This document shows positions 24,091-34,289 of a stretch of 64,000 nt of DNA, piece by piece. Origin of the DNA: Paraconiothyrium sp. Pb-2020 (Eukaryota > Ascomycota > Dothideomycetes > Pleosporales > Didymosphaeriaceae); assembly GCA_022419385.1 (NCBI GenBank), contig JAJUBI010000006.1, forward strand, positions 620,001 to 684,000, written 5' to 3'. How positions within the stretch are numbered: position 1 is the first letter of the stretch; every line of letters begins with the position of its first letter. Under the pieces are notes generated by a model. It had not been told where the DNA came from, made no database searches, and was given only the letters and a program-made list of their open reading frames with translations. Position numbers and translations under genes: made by a program.

Positions 24091-27000
24091 TTAAGCAGCG
24101 ACATCAGCAGCAGGAGCGGCACGGCCGCCTCCCACAAGCTCGAGGATCTTGCCAGCAACAGCGGCGGGGTACCCGCGGGAGAGACCCTCATTGACGACGG
24201 CCATGGCAGACGCGCGATCCTCGACGGCCATGAACGCGCGAGTCATAGCCTCGTAGGTGCTGGGCTCGCGCTTGGCCTCAGGAACAACATCATAGATGGC
24301 TTTCGCCTTCTCGATGTTGTGCACAAGAGCCCAACCGTGGATGAGCGAGTTGGCGATATAAGGCGTCATCTCTACGCCGCGAGCGCGCATGTCCTTGAGG
24401 ACGGACTCGGTGTCGGCGATCTGGTGGTTGGCGACCATGGCCTCGAAGAGGGCTTGGTAGAGGCAGGCTTGCGGGCGGATGCGGGTGTCAGCGAGGACGG
24501 TGTCGAACAGCTTCCGAGCACCCTCCATGTCGTGCATGACGCATCCCTTAGCGTGGATCAGGGAAGAGTAGTGGACAGCTTCCGGGATAGCACCGGCCTG
24601 GCGGATCTGGGCAAGGACGTTCTCGGCGGCTTCCATGTCGACGGGTTCAAGCGTGGCGTAGGTGTCGATGAGTAGCTTGTACGTGTGCGTCGTGGGTTCG
24701 ATACGCTTGGCACGCATACGCTCGTAGTAGGACAGGACCTTACTGCGATCGCGCTTGGTGGTCAAGAAGAACTGCATCATACTATGGTACGGCGCAGGAC
24801 GGGGCTTGTAGTTGGGCATGCTCTCCATCTCCTCGAACAGCTCCTCAGCAAACTTTTCGTCGCTTACACGGCAGAGAGCATTGACAATGGTGCCATAGGT
24901 GACGCTCGTGGGGCGGATACCGAGGCTCCGCATCTCGGAGAAGTAGAAGAGGCAGTCATCGATACGGCGGGCCTTCCCGAGCTTGCCAATCAAAGCGTTG
25001 TAGAGGAAGGACGAGGGCTCGACGCCTTCAGTCTTAGCGCGGAGGAAGATCTTGACTGCTTCGGTAGCTTCGTCGAATGTTTTGGTAGACTCCTTGAGCG
25101 TGGTAATGTACAGACCAAAGGTGTTGGCGGTAGGAGCAGCGCCCATGTCGAGAAGATCCTGGTGGTACTGAGCAGCGAGATCGCGGCGACCAGTCGTGAG
25201 GCAAGCGGCAACCATGGCATCCAGGATAGTAACCCAGCCGTAACGGACGATGCGGTACTGCGGAAGCAGGGGTACGTCCTGCTTGGCAAGGTTGAGAATG
25301 TCATGGGCGAGGTTCAAGCGATCCTCCTTAGCGGCAGCACTGATGAGCTTGGCGTAGGTGAAGAACCGCGGGTGTCGTCCGGCACGGCGCATGTTCTTGA
25401 ACTTCATCAAAGCCTCGTTCAGGTGCGAAGCAGGCCGTCCATGGGTCTTTTCAAGCAACTCGGTTATGACCACCGAGCCCTTGTTGTCCGTGGTAGCGGC
25501 ATAAGGATCGTAGGAATCCTCAAAGGTGGGAGCAACGACCGGTGCAGGAGGCTGCACGGGGTAGGCAGCAAACGACGCCGGAGAGTAGATCGACTCCGGT
25601 GCTGGATGCTTGTAGTTGTACCACCGATGCTGGAGGTCTCCTCGGTCAAGCTTTACCAGAACCTTCTCTACCAAACCAGATGTCGTCTTGTTCACAGGCG
25701 CGCCTAACGATGTAATAACTTCAAGAAGATGGGAAAATCGGGCGGCGTGAGCAATATCGACCTCGGGAGAGTTGAGAATGATTCCGGACTGAACTTGCAT
25801 AAGGAGAGTAACGTCCTCGAAGCTGAGCTGAGAGACAGCTTCGGGACCCATACCAGCGAGCAAGTGATGAGCAACGGGGGTCACCAATCCACCGTTCTCA
25901 ATCATGGTCCACATGAGCTCCATGCTAGCTCGTGGGGGCAGGATAATTCCGCGTTTCATCATGAATTGGCCCATGACCTCAATGGCCTCGTCAATGTGTT
26001 CCACGACCTCCATCTTGGCCTGCTGAGAGGCGGATTGAGAATCGCGAATGCGAGCGAACATTTGACGGCCTTGGCGAAGACCGCGCTCGGCTTGACCGCT
26101 GCCGATGAGGGCAATGCTGTGCATCGCTGTGGGCTCAATGAAGGAAGGCTTGGTAGGAGAAAGCTCGAGCATCCTCCAGAAGACTTCAGCAGCTTCGATG
26201 TTGCCGTTGCGGATGTGCATGGCACCCATTGCCATGGCAGGTCTTGTCAGATCCACCTCAGCAGGGAGGGCGTCGAAAGCGTCAGAAGCAACATCCATCA
26301 CGTTCTTGTCGGCGGCCTTGATGCAGATAGCGGCCATGGCAACCTCGCGCGCTTGCGGGCTCATGTGTTCAGCAGCATGGGCAAATGCATCGTGGAAAGC
26401 ACCCTGGTTCAACCATTCAGGCACGAAAGCCTTGAGGCTGACGGTGTCGCGGATCGAGATGACCTCCTCTGGGGTAGTGAGGTTCTTCTCGATCTTGCCG
26501 AGGAACTTCCATCCGCCCTCCATGCGACCGCAGATAGCATATGCCTTGACTAGGGCGGCATACACTTCATTGTCCTTCCGGGAGAGTGCGACATCACCCT
26601 TGTCGTTGGAGATGGCAAGAGCCTTGTACTCGTCGTAGCACTCAACAGCGCTGCGGAGATCGCCAGACTTGCCAAAGGCGTGGATCATAGGCACGAACAT
26701 CTCTGCCGCGGGGATGACTCCCCGAGACTCCATGTGCGAAAAGATGCGCACCATGTCCTCAACACGGGCACCCTCGGCACAGGCAGCGACGAGCATACGG
26801 TAAGTCTTCTCCGAGAACGTACGTCCAGATTCAACCTTGACTGCGGCATCAAATAGGCGGACAGCAATCGACAGAGAGCCGTCTTCGGAAAGGATAGCAT
26901 AGTCGGTCTCGTTGGAGTTGAGCATAAACTTGCCTTCCTCTTCCATACCACCGAAGCGGAGACGCTTCTCTTCGAGACTCTGCTTGGTGGAGACGACTTC

Positions 27001-27975
27001 CAATGATCGGTCGGAAAGAAGCTCGATGAGCGCGGTGTAGGTAGCGGTGTTGGGAGTTACTCGTCGGCGAAGCATGTCCGAATAGACATCCAGCGCCTTG
27101 GGAACGACCTGGTGCCTGCTCTTGGGGAGGTTGATGGCCGCTGACAAGAGAGCATTGTATGCGGAAGCGGATGGCTTGATGCCAGAGCGAAGCATGGACT
27201 CGAAGACAGCGGGAATCTCGCCATACTTCTGGCTCTCAGCAAGTTTCTCGAGCTGGAAGATGTGGGCATCTACCGCCTCGATAGGACTGGGAAGGAGCGT
27301 GGACTCAGTGCGGCTCAGAGTCGTCGAGTTCACAAGAGTGTCGGCGACGGTGGCTGGTGACTCTGATCGTGCTTCTTCAATTGCCGCCTCTTTCTGTGAG
27401 ACGGGTGTTCCACTCCTCGACTGCAACGCCTCAATCTTGGCCGCCTCCAAAGCGATCGCTTCGTCTACCTGAGCCAGCGCAATCTCTTCCACCTGCTCAT
27501 CGCTGACGACCTTTCGGAAGTCATCGACCTGGCTGGTGCTGTAGGCGCGGGTCACACCGGCGCGTGCCGGGATGACTTCCGCATCCTGGTCCGCCTCTTC
27601 GACGATGACATTGCTCTCAGCCTCCGCCGGGCTCTTAGTTCCTGCAGACGAAGGTTGCCACTCGATGAGCTTGCGGAACTGGAACTGCGACCACTCCTTG
27701 TCTTCGACATTGCGGTGCTTCTGCCATGCTGCGTAGTAGGCAGCAAGCCCAGAATCTTGCGCGTCGGGTGCGCCGAGCGCCTTTAGGGCGCTGGCAGTCG
27801 ATGTAGAAGCAAAAGCATGTTGGTTCTGCTTTGCGCCTGCCTTGCGAAGGCGGTCGTGGTTGAAGGTGGCAAGGGGGTTCTGCTGGGAAACAGAGGCTAC
27901 GACGCTCTGAGCGTATCCGTGAGTGAAGCCTTTCGCAAGACTCTGACGCGCGAGGGTAAAGCTCTTAAAGACCAT
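24091..27975 (-). CDS. Mitochondrial pentatricopeptide-repeat (PPR) protein, 1294 aa
   Basis: One uninterrupted frame. The N-terminus (MVFKSFTLARQSLAKGFTHG) is basic, Ser-rich and free of acidic residues, as in a mitochondrial targeting sequence. A variable linker follows to about residue 240. From there the protein is helical with many 35-residue PPR units, for example SASAYNALLSAAINLPKS, NTATYTALIELLSDR, TFSEKTYRMLVAACAEG, SSFLYNALIGKLGKARRID and TSVTYGTIVNALCRVSDE. PPR proteins bind organellar RNA and act in its processing, stability or translation. The size and layout resemble cya-5-type factors of filamentous fungi (cox1 expression), but I cannot assign the target RNA. The C-terminus ends in an Ala-rich tail. 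The gene lies head to head with ERG8 across about 1 kb. Confidence 0.92.
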   Translation of the reverse strand: MVFKSFTLARQSLAKGFTHGYAQSVVASVSQQNPLATFNHDRLRKAGAKQNQHAFASTSTASALKALGAPDAQDSGLAAYYAAWQKHRNVEDKEWSQFQFRKLIEWQPSSAGTKSPAEAESNVIVEEADQDAEVIPARAGVTRAYSTSQVDDFRKVVSDEQVEEIALAQVDEAIALEAAKIEALQSRSGTPVSQKEAAIEEARSESPATVADTLVNSTTLSRTESTLLPSPIEAVDAHIFQLEKLAESQKYGEIPAVFESMLRSGIKPSASAYNALLSAAINLPKSRHQVVPKALDVYSDMLRRRVTPNTATYTALIELLSDRSLEVVSTKQSLEEKRLRFGGMEEEGKFMLNSNETDYAILSEDGSLSIAVRLFDAAVKVESGRTFSEKTYRMLVAACAEGARVEDMVRIFSHMESRGVIPAAEMFVPMIHAFGKSGDLRSAVECYDEYKALAISNDKGDVALSRKDNEVYAALVKAYAICGRMEGGWKFLGKIEKNLTTPEEVISIRDTVSLKAFVPEWLNQGAFHDAFAHAAEHMSPQAREVAMAAICIKAADKNVMDVASDAFDALPAEVDLTRPAMAMGAMHIRNGNIEAAEVFWRMLELSPTKPSFIEPTAMHSIALIGSGQAERGLRQGRQMFARIRDSQSASQQAKMEVVEHIDEAIEVMGQFMMKRGIILPPRASMELMWTMIENGGLVTPVAHHLLAGMGPEAVSQLSFEDVTLLMQVQSGIILNSPEVDIAHAARFSHLLEVITSLGAPVNKTTSGLVEKVLVKLDRGDLQHRWYNYKHPAPESIYSPASFAAYPVQPPAPVVAPTFEDSYDPYAATTDNKGSVVITELLEKTHGRPASHLNEALMKFKNMRRAGRHPRFFTYAKLISAAAKEDRLNLAHDILNLAKQDVPLLPQYRIVRYGWVTILDAMVAACLTTGRRDLAAQYHQDLLDMGAAPTANTFGLYITTLKESTKTFDEATEAVKIFLRAKTEGVEPSSFLYNALIGKLGKARRIDDCLFYFSEMRSLGIRPTSVTYGTIVNALCRVSDEKFAEELFEEMESMPNYKPRPAPYHSMMQFFLTTKRDRSKVLSYYERMRAKRIEPTTHTYKLLIDTYATLEPVDMEAAENVLAQIRQAGAIPEAVHYSSLIHAKGCVMHDMEGARKLFDTVLADTRIRPQACLYQALFEAMVANHQIADTESVLKDMRARGVEMTPYIANSLIHGWALVHNIEKAKAIYDVVPEAKREPSTYEAMTRAFMAVEDRASAMAVVNEGLSRGYPAAVAGKILELVGGGRAAPAADVAA

Positions 27976-28977
27976 TTAGGAGATCGAGCAACCCTTCGGA
28001 CTGGAAGGGTGAGACTGCGGTGGTCAGCACGCGACATGGGGACTGTTGGGGTGGAAGCTGCGCGCAAAGAAATCTGCGCGTCTGGCAGGGACGGGCGCGA
28101 CTCACTATTATTCTCAGGGCGCGTCGGTGTTGCAGGTTCATTTGACGACAATGGCCGCCAAAGAACGCGCTGTAGAAGGGGTAGGAAAGATGTTAGGGTA
28201 GGGTCAATCGTGATGTGTGCCGACCCGAATCAGGCACAAAGTGTGTGAGTAATAGGAGAGGTGTGGGAGGGAAGAGACAGAGGCCTCAGATGAATATCTG
28301 GCAGCCTGCGCTTGGACAGTGCGGTTTTGGCAAGTTCGCGGAAGGCTTTAGAAGCTCCCCGTCTGCATGTGGTCGAGTCGTCACCAACTCGAATTTAACG
28401 CTAAACAACCCGGCATATTCTCTCAAAGCTGACTCGCCTAGCCGTTTGTGGCCTAGCGATTCACGTCGCAGCCCCTGGATGATCCTGTTCGCACTCGGCT
28501 TTACCGGCGAAGTGGAATATCGGCGGCGACGGAAGAGCGACAGGCCCGATAGTTAGGGGCGACGATGACTCTTCTGCGATAAAAAGACGGTTCACTTGCC
28601 AGTTGTGCCGCTGCACCCCGCCTTGCGCTTGTCAAGATGAGCTTGGACACCGCGGGAGGCGACAGGCAGATGACTGAGCAGGAAATGCACGCAAGTGTCA
28701 TCGACCTTCTGGCGGTGCCTCGACGGGCCTGCGTTATCAATCTGATTATCCGATGGCCACGCGAGCAAGGACAGGGACTGCGGCGCGAGCAAGTGTAGCG
28801 ACAGGCGATGGCGATGCCTTGGGTACAGCCACAGCCTTGTCGCCTCGCCTCGCATCCGAATCGGTCCTCCGCCCTCTTCCCCGACACGCCGTCCGCCAAC
28901 GCAGATCCGCACCACGGCTTGCCCTTGCGCCAAATCCCTTTGACGGTTTATGACGAGTCGAATTACCAGTTGAATCC
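27976..28977. other. Divergent promoter region between the PPR gene and ERG8
   Basis: 1.0 kb separating two divergent genes. Overlapping frames on both strands lack motifs. The part next to ERG8 is GC-rich. No specific regulatory site can be named with confidence. Confidence 0.5.
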
Positions 28978-30917
28978 ATGGCGTCCAATCTCGCCCTCCA
29001 GCCCCAGGCTGTGTCAGCACCCGGCAAGGTCTTCGTGGCAGGTGGCTACCTCGTGCTGGATCGAAAATACACCGCGCTTGTCTTCGGCCTCGACGCACGG
29101 ATTCACGTGGAAATTGAGCCCATCCGGACAAAGAGCGGCGTTACCCTGAGCGAGATTATCGTAAGGAGCCCGCAATTTCGGGAGGCTGCCTGGGAGTATG
29201 GGTATAGGTTGACCGAGGGCGATGGGGGGATTGCTGTCACTCAGTTGCGAGCGTAAGTGAGAATATCTCTATATGCTGTATTTCCTTTTGCGGGTCGCGA
29301 TATTCGCCACCTCCTCACCGGTGGGCACCATCATCCCAAAATCACATCGAGTTGAAGACGCTGTTGTTCTAGAGTTTCATCTGCTTCACCATACCATTCT
29401 CTCTCACCTTTCTGCCACTAGGCCATTCTTTCCGGTCAATCTCTTCCGCACACGTTTCTTGTATATTTTCTACCCACTTGTCGGTGAATCCCCCTGAATC
29501 CATGCACATCCCCTCCACTTTTCCCCCTTTCCCATCGCAATTCTCTACCCTCTTCTCACTGCCCCTCTATGTCTTGGCATCATTACATCAATTTTACTTG
29601 ACTTTCGGAAATTTCCTATTTCGTCCAGTCACGTGCACAACACTCGCCATGAGCGCGAAACATTCACCTACGAGAGAAAAAGAAGAAATCTCAGGAAGAT
29701 CATGCCTCCGAACGTATCCGCTTCATCATTCCGTCCTTCCTCATCGCGAGAACTACATGAAGAGCCGCACATCAACCTCCCTCGACAACATCCGCTAATA
29801 TCCATGTTACAAACAGCTCCCACGCCTCCTCCCTCAACTCAAACCCCTTCATCGAAACCGCCCTCACCTACGCCCTAACCTACATCTCCACCCTGCAATC
29901 CTCCCCCCTCGCCCCTTCCAGCATCAGCATCCTCGCCGACCAACCCTACTACTCCAACCCCGGCGTCCCCCTCTCCCCCTCCTCCCCCTTCCTAGACTTC
30001 TCCGTCGCCCTATCCGATGCGCACAAAACAGGCCTCGGTCATCCGCGGCTCGTGACGGCTTTCACAGCCGCGGTACTGAGTTACTACCTGCCTCGCGGGA
30101 AGTTTGATGTGGAGAGCGAGCAGGGAAAAAGGGTGTTACATAATCTGAGCCAAGCCTCCACTGCGCCGCGCAGGGCAAGGTAGGCTCCGGCTTCGACATC
30201 GCGTCCGCCGTCTACGGCTCGTGTCTCTACCGCCGCTTCTCCCCCTCTCTTCTCTCCACCCTGTCTCCCCCCGGCGCCGCATCTTTCGCCACGCAGCTCC
30301 GCGCGCTGGTCGAGGGGTCCACGTGGGATGTCGAAATCGCAAAGGCGAAGGTTAAGATGCCGAAGGGCTTGAGGCTTGTTATGTGCGATGTGGATTGCGG
30401 GAGTCAGACACCGGGCATGGTGAAGAAGGTGCTGAAGTGGAGGGAGGAGAACCCGCAGGAAGCAGATAAGATCTGGGGCGAGCTGCAGAGGGGGAATGAG
30501 GCTGTGGCGGAGGAGCTTACGCGCTTGGCGACGGAAGGGGGTGGGGAGTATGGGAGGTTGAAGGATATTATTGCGGGTAACCGTAAGCTCATCCGCGAGA
30601 TGAGTAAGGCGTCCGATGTGCCTATTGAGCCGCCGCAGCAGACGCAGTTGCTGGATGCGTGCTCGGCTGTTCCTGGTGTGGTGGGTGGTGTAGTTCCCGG
30701 GGCGGGTGGGTACGATGCGATTGTGTTGTTGCTTGAGGATAAAGAGTCGGTTATTGGGGAACTCAGGAAGGTGGTGGAGATTTGGAAGGTGGATGGCGAG
30801 GGTGAGGATGGAGTTACTATTGGAAAGGTGGGTATTTTGGGTGTCAGGGAGGATATGGTGGGCGTCAGAAGGGAGAACGTGGAGATCTACAAGGAGTGGA
30901 TTACTGAAACTGCGTAG
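28978..30917 (+). CDS. ERG8: Phosphomevalonate kinase ERG8, frame broken by indels
   Basis: GHMP kinase converting phosphomevalonate to diphosphomevalonate in isoprenoid/sterol synthesis. Exon 1 is 28978-29252; exon 2 is 29817-30917. The 564-nt intron ends with a CTAAT branch site and ACAG. The expected product is about 459 aa (yeast 451). GHMP motif 1 SAPGKVFVAGGYLVLD and motif 3 VPGAGGYDAIVLLL are intact. Motif 2, normally GLGSSAA, reads GLGHPRLV: the bases coding SSAA (tcatccgcggct, about 30040-30051) are present but out of frame, flanked by compensating losses. At about 30157 (caagcctccactgc) one more base is missing relative to the family's QASHCAAQGKVGSGFD, giving a stop at 30181-30183, while the downstream frame stays conserved to 30917. 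Either sequence errors in an essential gene or real damage. Identity as ERG8 is certain; functional state is not. Confidence 0.9.
29253..29816 (+). other. Unusually long first intron of ERG8
   Basis: GTAAGT donor, CTAAT branch site about 20 bases before the CAG acceptor, 564 nt in all, against 45-70 nt for most introns in this window. It is pyrimidine-rich. An additional small exon inside cannot be excluded, but the family alignment runs directly from exon 1 to exon 2. Confidence 0.6.
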
Positions 30918-31335
30918 GTAGGATCGATGGGATGACAGGCTGATATTGGCGAGCTTTCAAAATGAAAAGATTTCTCTTATAAGTCTCGGTCACAGTCATT
31001 GTGGTTGCCGTATAATAAGGATGGCGCGTTCACTACTTTAGTCATATTTCCCGCTCGAAGCGCACAGTAACCGCCCTTCATTTTAAAGATCACATCGTCA
31101 CAAGGATTCATCCAGGTACAAGACTGATCCGGTGGTATGAACTTTTTGTTTCATTGATCTTGACATGGACGCCATCCCATTCCCGTAGAAGATCGCCCCG
31201 TTAAAGACCCGCCACCACATCGCCTGCCCTCCCACTCTACGATGGTATAAGGGTACATTGGATCGTGCTAGCTGGAAAAGCTCCGGCCATGCAATGCTTC
31301 ATTGATAAACGTAAGAAACAACCATCATCGCCCGC
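30918..31335. other. Convergent 3' region of ERG8 and RPL35
   Basis: 418 bases between two converging genes, presumably the two 3' UTRs. No other feature is seen. Confidence 0.5.
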
Positions 31336-32014
31336 TTATGCCTTGACGGCGTACTTTCGCTGGGGGAAGTGGGTCTGCTTCTTCTTCTGCTTCTCGGTGA
31401 CGAGCGAGGCCTCGTGCTGTGTGAGCCTTCGGCGGATGGCGCGCGTCTTCTTGGATCGGAGGTCGAGAGGGGTGTACCTGGGAATGTTAGAACGAGCGAG
31501 GTGGTGGCGGTGGGGCAGTAACGCACTTCTTGCCCTTGTAGAAGAGGCGGAGCTGCGCCCTCTGGTTGGCGTTGATGACGGTCAGGACGCGAGCAATGCC
31601 CTTTCGGACATCATGAATGCGGGTGAGCTTGGTCGAGCCACCGGTGACCTTGGAGGTCCTGAGCGCGATGAGCTCACTTCAATCCGTCAGCATTTTGTCC
31701 AGTGGCAGCCTTTTGTATCGGATTACGCACGACTTGAGGTCCTGGAGCTGGGCGTTCAAGTCCTCCTTGGACTTGTTCCACAGGGTGGCGGTCTTCTGCG
31801 GCGGATGTGAGTGATTGTTCGAGCGATGCGATGGTTTTGAGCGTGGGAAAACGTACGACTTTGGACGACTATAGGCATTGAGTTAGCAAAGCTCTGTATG
31901 TTGAAGAATTTGGCAGAGCAACAGCGAGACAGCAGGCTCCTAGCAAAGTGCGCAACCCTCTGTCCGCGATGCGCATCGCCTTCGAACACAATAACAAGAG
32001 ATTGAACGTACCAT
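31336..32014 (-). CDS. RPL35: 60S ribosomal protein L35 (uL29), five exons
   Basis: Component of the large subunit near the nascent-chain exit. Exons: 32012-32014 (ATG only), 31857-31868 (12 bases), 31731-31795, 31527-31676, 31336-31477, totalling 123 aa, the normal length. The spliced N-terminus is MSSKVKTATLWNKSKEDL, followed by QLQDLKSELIALR, VTGGSTKLTRIHDVRKGIAR, RLFYKGKKYTPLDLRSKK and the C-terminus QRKYAVKA. All four introns have GT/AG ends and every junction falls within conserved sequence. A start codon isolated on its own exon followed by intron 1 (143 nt) is typical of ribosomal protein genes in fungi. It diverges from GOS1 across 243 bases, so the two probably share a promoter region. 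Confidence 0.95.
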
Positions 32015-32257
32015 TTTGTCTGTATTGTTAGTGACCGGGTGGTGTGGAAAAAAGGGCTATCGCGTGTCGTCGTTGAAAATCGATCCGAGTGTGCGAATCT
32101 ATCGGGCTCGCTAACCGGCAAAAGTGGACCGTGCCCGTGCATCGCTTGGCTCCAGCTTAGCGCCGACTTACCGACGCATGAGGGCTACCGTTGAGCACCA
32201 CGAGTACAGCCACGACTACTTGTGATCCGCCACCCCTCGAAATAACAGCAATAAACT
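32015..32257. promoter_or_regulatory. Shared divergent promoter of RPL35 and GOS1
   Basis: Only 243 bases separate the two start codons, so both promoters and 5' UTRs must fit here. No named element is assigned. Confidence 0.5.
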
Positions 32258-33047
32258 ATGTCATCAACTGGGGGAGGATGGGCGCAATTGCGCCAACAAG
32301 CCCGGGCACTGGAGAGCGAGGTATAACCCACACAGCTCACGGACTTCGTCGGCCATCACCAGTTAACGAGGGATACAGACAGAGTCGCTATTCCACACCT
32401 ATTCACAGTTCGCCAACGCACCCAACATTCCTGCAAAACCATCAGATGAGGAAGTGCGAACAGAAGCGCAACTCCAAGAGATCCTTGGCAAGGTATGCCC
32501 TGTCTTGTCCAGACCACTTCACATCAATGCTCACCTGCTGTAGAGAGAAGCTCTGGTCGGCCAACTATCCCGCCTCCTCGACTCTGAATCCGCACACTCC
32601 TCCTCCGCTGTAAAACAGAACAACCTCGCCCGCCACCGCGAGATATTATCAGACCACCGCCGTGATCTCTCCCGCTTGAAGTCCACCATCACAGATGCGC
32701 GCAATAAAGCGAACCTCCTCTCGAACGTCCGATCAGACATCGATGCATACCGGTCTGCGAACCCAGAAACTGCGGAGGCAGAGTACATGCTGGATGAGCG
32801 GAGGAGAATCGACAACTCGCACAACATGGCGGACAGCGTGCTTAGCCAGGCATACGCCGTGAACGATAACTTCATGATCCAAAGAGAAACGCTTTCGAGT
32901 ATCAACAGACGGATAGTAGGCGCTGCGAGTCAGGTACCAGGCATCAACAGTTTGATAGGTCGGATTGGGGCCAAGAAGAGAAGGGATGGCATTATACTGG
33001 GGAGCTTCATCGCTTTCTGTTTCTTAATGTTGATGTGGTTTTGGTGA
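32258..33047 (+). CDS. GOS1: Golgi SNARE GOS1 (GOSR1/GS28)
   Basis: v-SNARE of intra-Golgi and endosome-to-Golgi traffic. Exons 32258-32320, 32379-32492 and 32544-33047 encode 226 aa (yeast Gos1: 223). The start MSSTGGGWAQLRQQARALE matches the family N-terminus. Both introns are phase 0 with GT/AG ends. The middle part is helical (ILSDHRRDLSRLKSTITDAR). The SNARE helix includes EYMLDERRRIDNSHNMADSV, followed by QRETLSSINRRIVGAASQVP, and its central residue is Gln in the ETLSSIN region. A single C-terminal membrane anchor (IILGSFIAFCFLMLMWFW) ends the protein with no luminal tail, as expected for a tail-anchored SNARE. Confidence 0.95.
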
Positions 33048-33329
33048 TTTCCAGTACGGTGTGACATTGTTTTTGATCTTAAGGCAGGCGTTTGGAGCGC
33101 GCGGATATCCACATGAATGGCATGCATACGAGTGTCGGCGTGGGTCAGGGCAGCTGCCCGTTTTCTGTTGTACAATTATGTCTACATATTCCTCTTGGGA
33201 GTTCCTGGTATCAAAGCGTCCCTATTCATACAACACCGGCTCTTGCCTAATCGATCTTATGGTACAAAGACGCACGCGGCGCCAATCCTACGCTGCAGCC
33301 GCAGTCGTCTCACCACCAACATTTCTCGG

Positions 33330-34289
33330 TCATACTCTCGGTTTCGACAACACCTGCGGGTTCTTTGCCTCCTCCACACACCTCCTCAGACCCCTCACCA
33401 AATCATCCTTCTCCGTCCCCTCCGCATTCGCGCTCCCTGCCCACCTGATCTTACAATCCGCATCCACAAGGTACACATATCCCACCCTTCCGTTCAGCGC
33501 GCCAATGCTCTCCCTCACCATCTGGCTCACACCCCTCCTCACAACAAAGTACCTTCCCCAATCCTCCTTCTTCCGCGTCAGCCTCAGCCTCCACGCAAAT
33601 ATCTGCACGATCCACGCCTTCAAAGTGTTCTCCTCAATATTAATATCGACCTGCTGCGCAACTCCGTCATTCTCCTTCAGTATCTCATGCAGCTCCGGAT
33701 TCTCCGTCCTCCCCGTAAACGTCTTAACCTGCGCCTCTCCCCACGCACTGCTGTACAGATTCACCACGCTCACCCTCCCCTTGAGCACATCTGTCGTATC
33801 CTTCCCACTCCCCTCCAGAGTATCCCCATGCAGATTCGGAAAGTACATGGCCACCTCCTTCTTGAATATTCTGGGGTTTGCGACAAAGGTTTTTCCCTCG
33901 CGGTACTTGCGGATGTTTTTAAAGTCGCGGAAGTAGTTTGTGCCCCATTTCTCGACAAGGTCAGCGCGCTTCGCGAGGTTGCGTTCTTTCAACGTCATGC
34001 CGCTGTAATCTTTCTTGGGCTTTGCGTAGCCGGAGTTTTCGCCGGGTTGAGGGGGTGCGGAGAAGCCAATGGGGCGGCCGAGAGGTTTTGGAACGAAGGC
34101 TTCTTCATCTTTGGCGGGGGTGGGAGGTTGTGGGGTGGTCTGAGGTTTGCGGAGGATAGGTGCGGAGGTGAATTGACGAGTGAGGAGCGCTTGCGGTCGG
34201 TAGAGGGCGGACGAGCTGCAGTGTGACCATGTTTGGGTCGAATTGGCGACCACGTACCCGAGACGGGAGGCTATCCGTGGTTGTAGCAT
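33330..34289 (-). CDS. ATP10: Mitochondrial ATP synthase assembly factor ATP10
   Basis: Inner-membrane factor needed to assemble Atp6 into the Fo sector. Single exon, 319 aa from the ATG at 34289. The frame extends 24 codons upstream, but the internal Met begins a good mitochondrial presequence (MLQPRIASRLGYVV), then LLTRQFTSAPILRKP, so I prefer it. Conserved ATP10 blocks: KERNLAKRADLVEKWGTNYF, YREGKTFVANPRIFKKEVAM, YFPNLHGDTL, VSVVNLYSSAWGE and the C-terminal VYLVDADCKIRWAGSANAEG. A Pro-rich linker follows the presequence. The gene converges with GOS1, leaving 282 bases between the stop codons. Confidence 0.93.
   Translation of the reverse strand: MLQPRIASRLGYVVANSTQTWSHCSSSALYRPQALLTRQFTSAPILRKPQTTPQPPTPAKDEEAFVPKPLGRPIGFSAPPQPGENSGYAKPKKDYSGMTLKERNLAKRADLVEKWGTNYFRDFKNIRKYREGKTFVANPRIFKKEVAMYFPNLHGDTLEGSGKDTTDVLKGRVSVVNLYSSAWGEAQVKTFTGRTENPELHEILKENDGVAQQVDINIEENTLKAWIVQIFAWRLRLTRKKEDWGRYFVVRRGVSQMVRESIGALNGRVGYVYLVDADCKIRWAGSANAEGTEKDDLVRGLRRCVEEAKNPQVLSKPRV

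Noticed and set aside
24085..26638. Long plus-strand frames of 177-340 codons
   Set aside because: Antisense shadows of the PPR gene.
30132..30174. A GT...AG intron in ERG8 that would bypass the frameshift
   Set aside because: It would delete the conserved LHNLSQA segment, which is intact in the DNA, so a frameshift explains the data better.
33061..34226. Long plus-strand frames (291 and 369 codons)
   Set aside because: They are antisense shadows of ATP10, whose minus-strand protein is clearly conserved.
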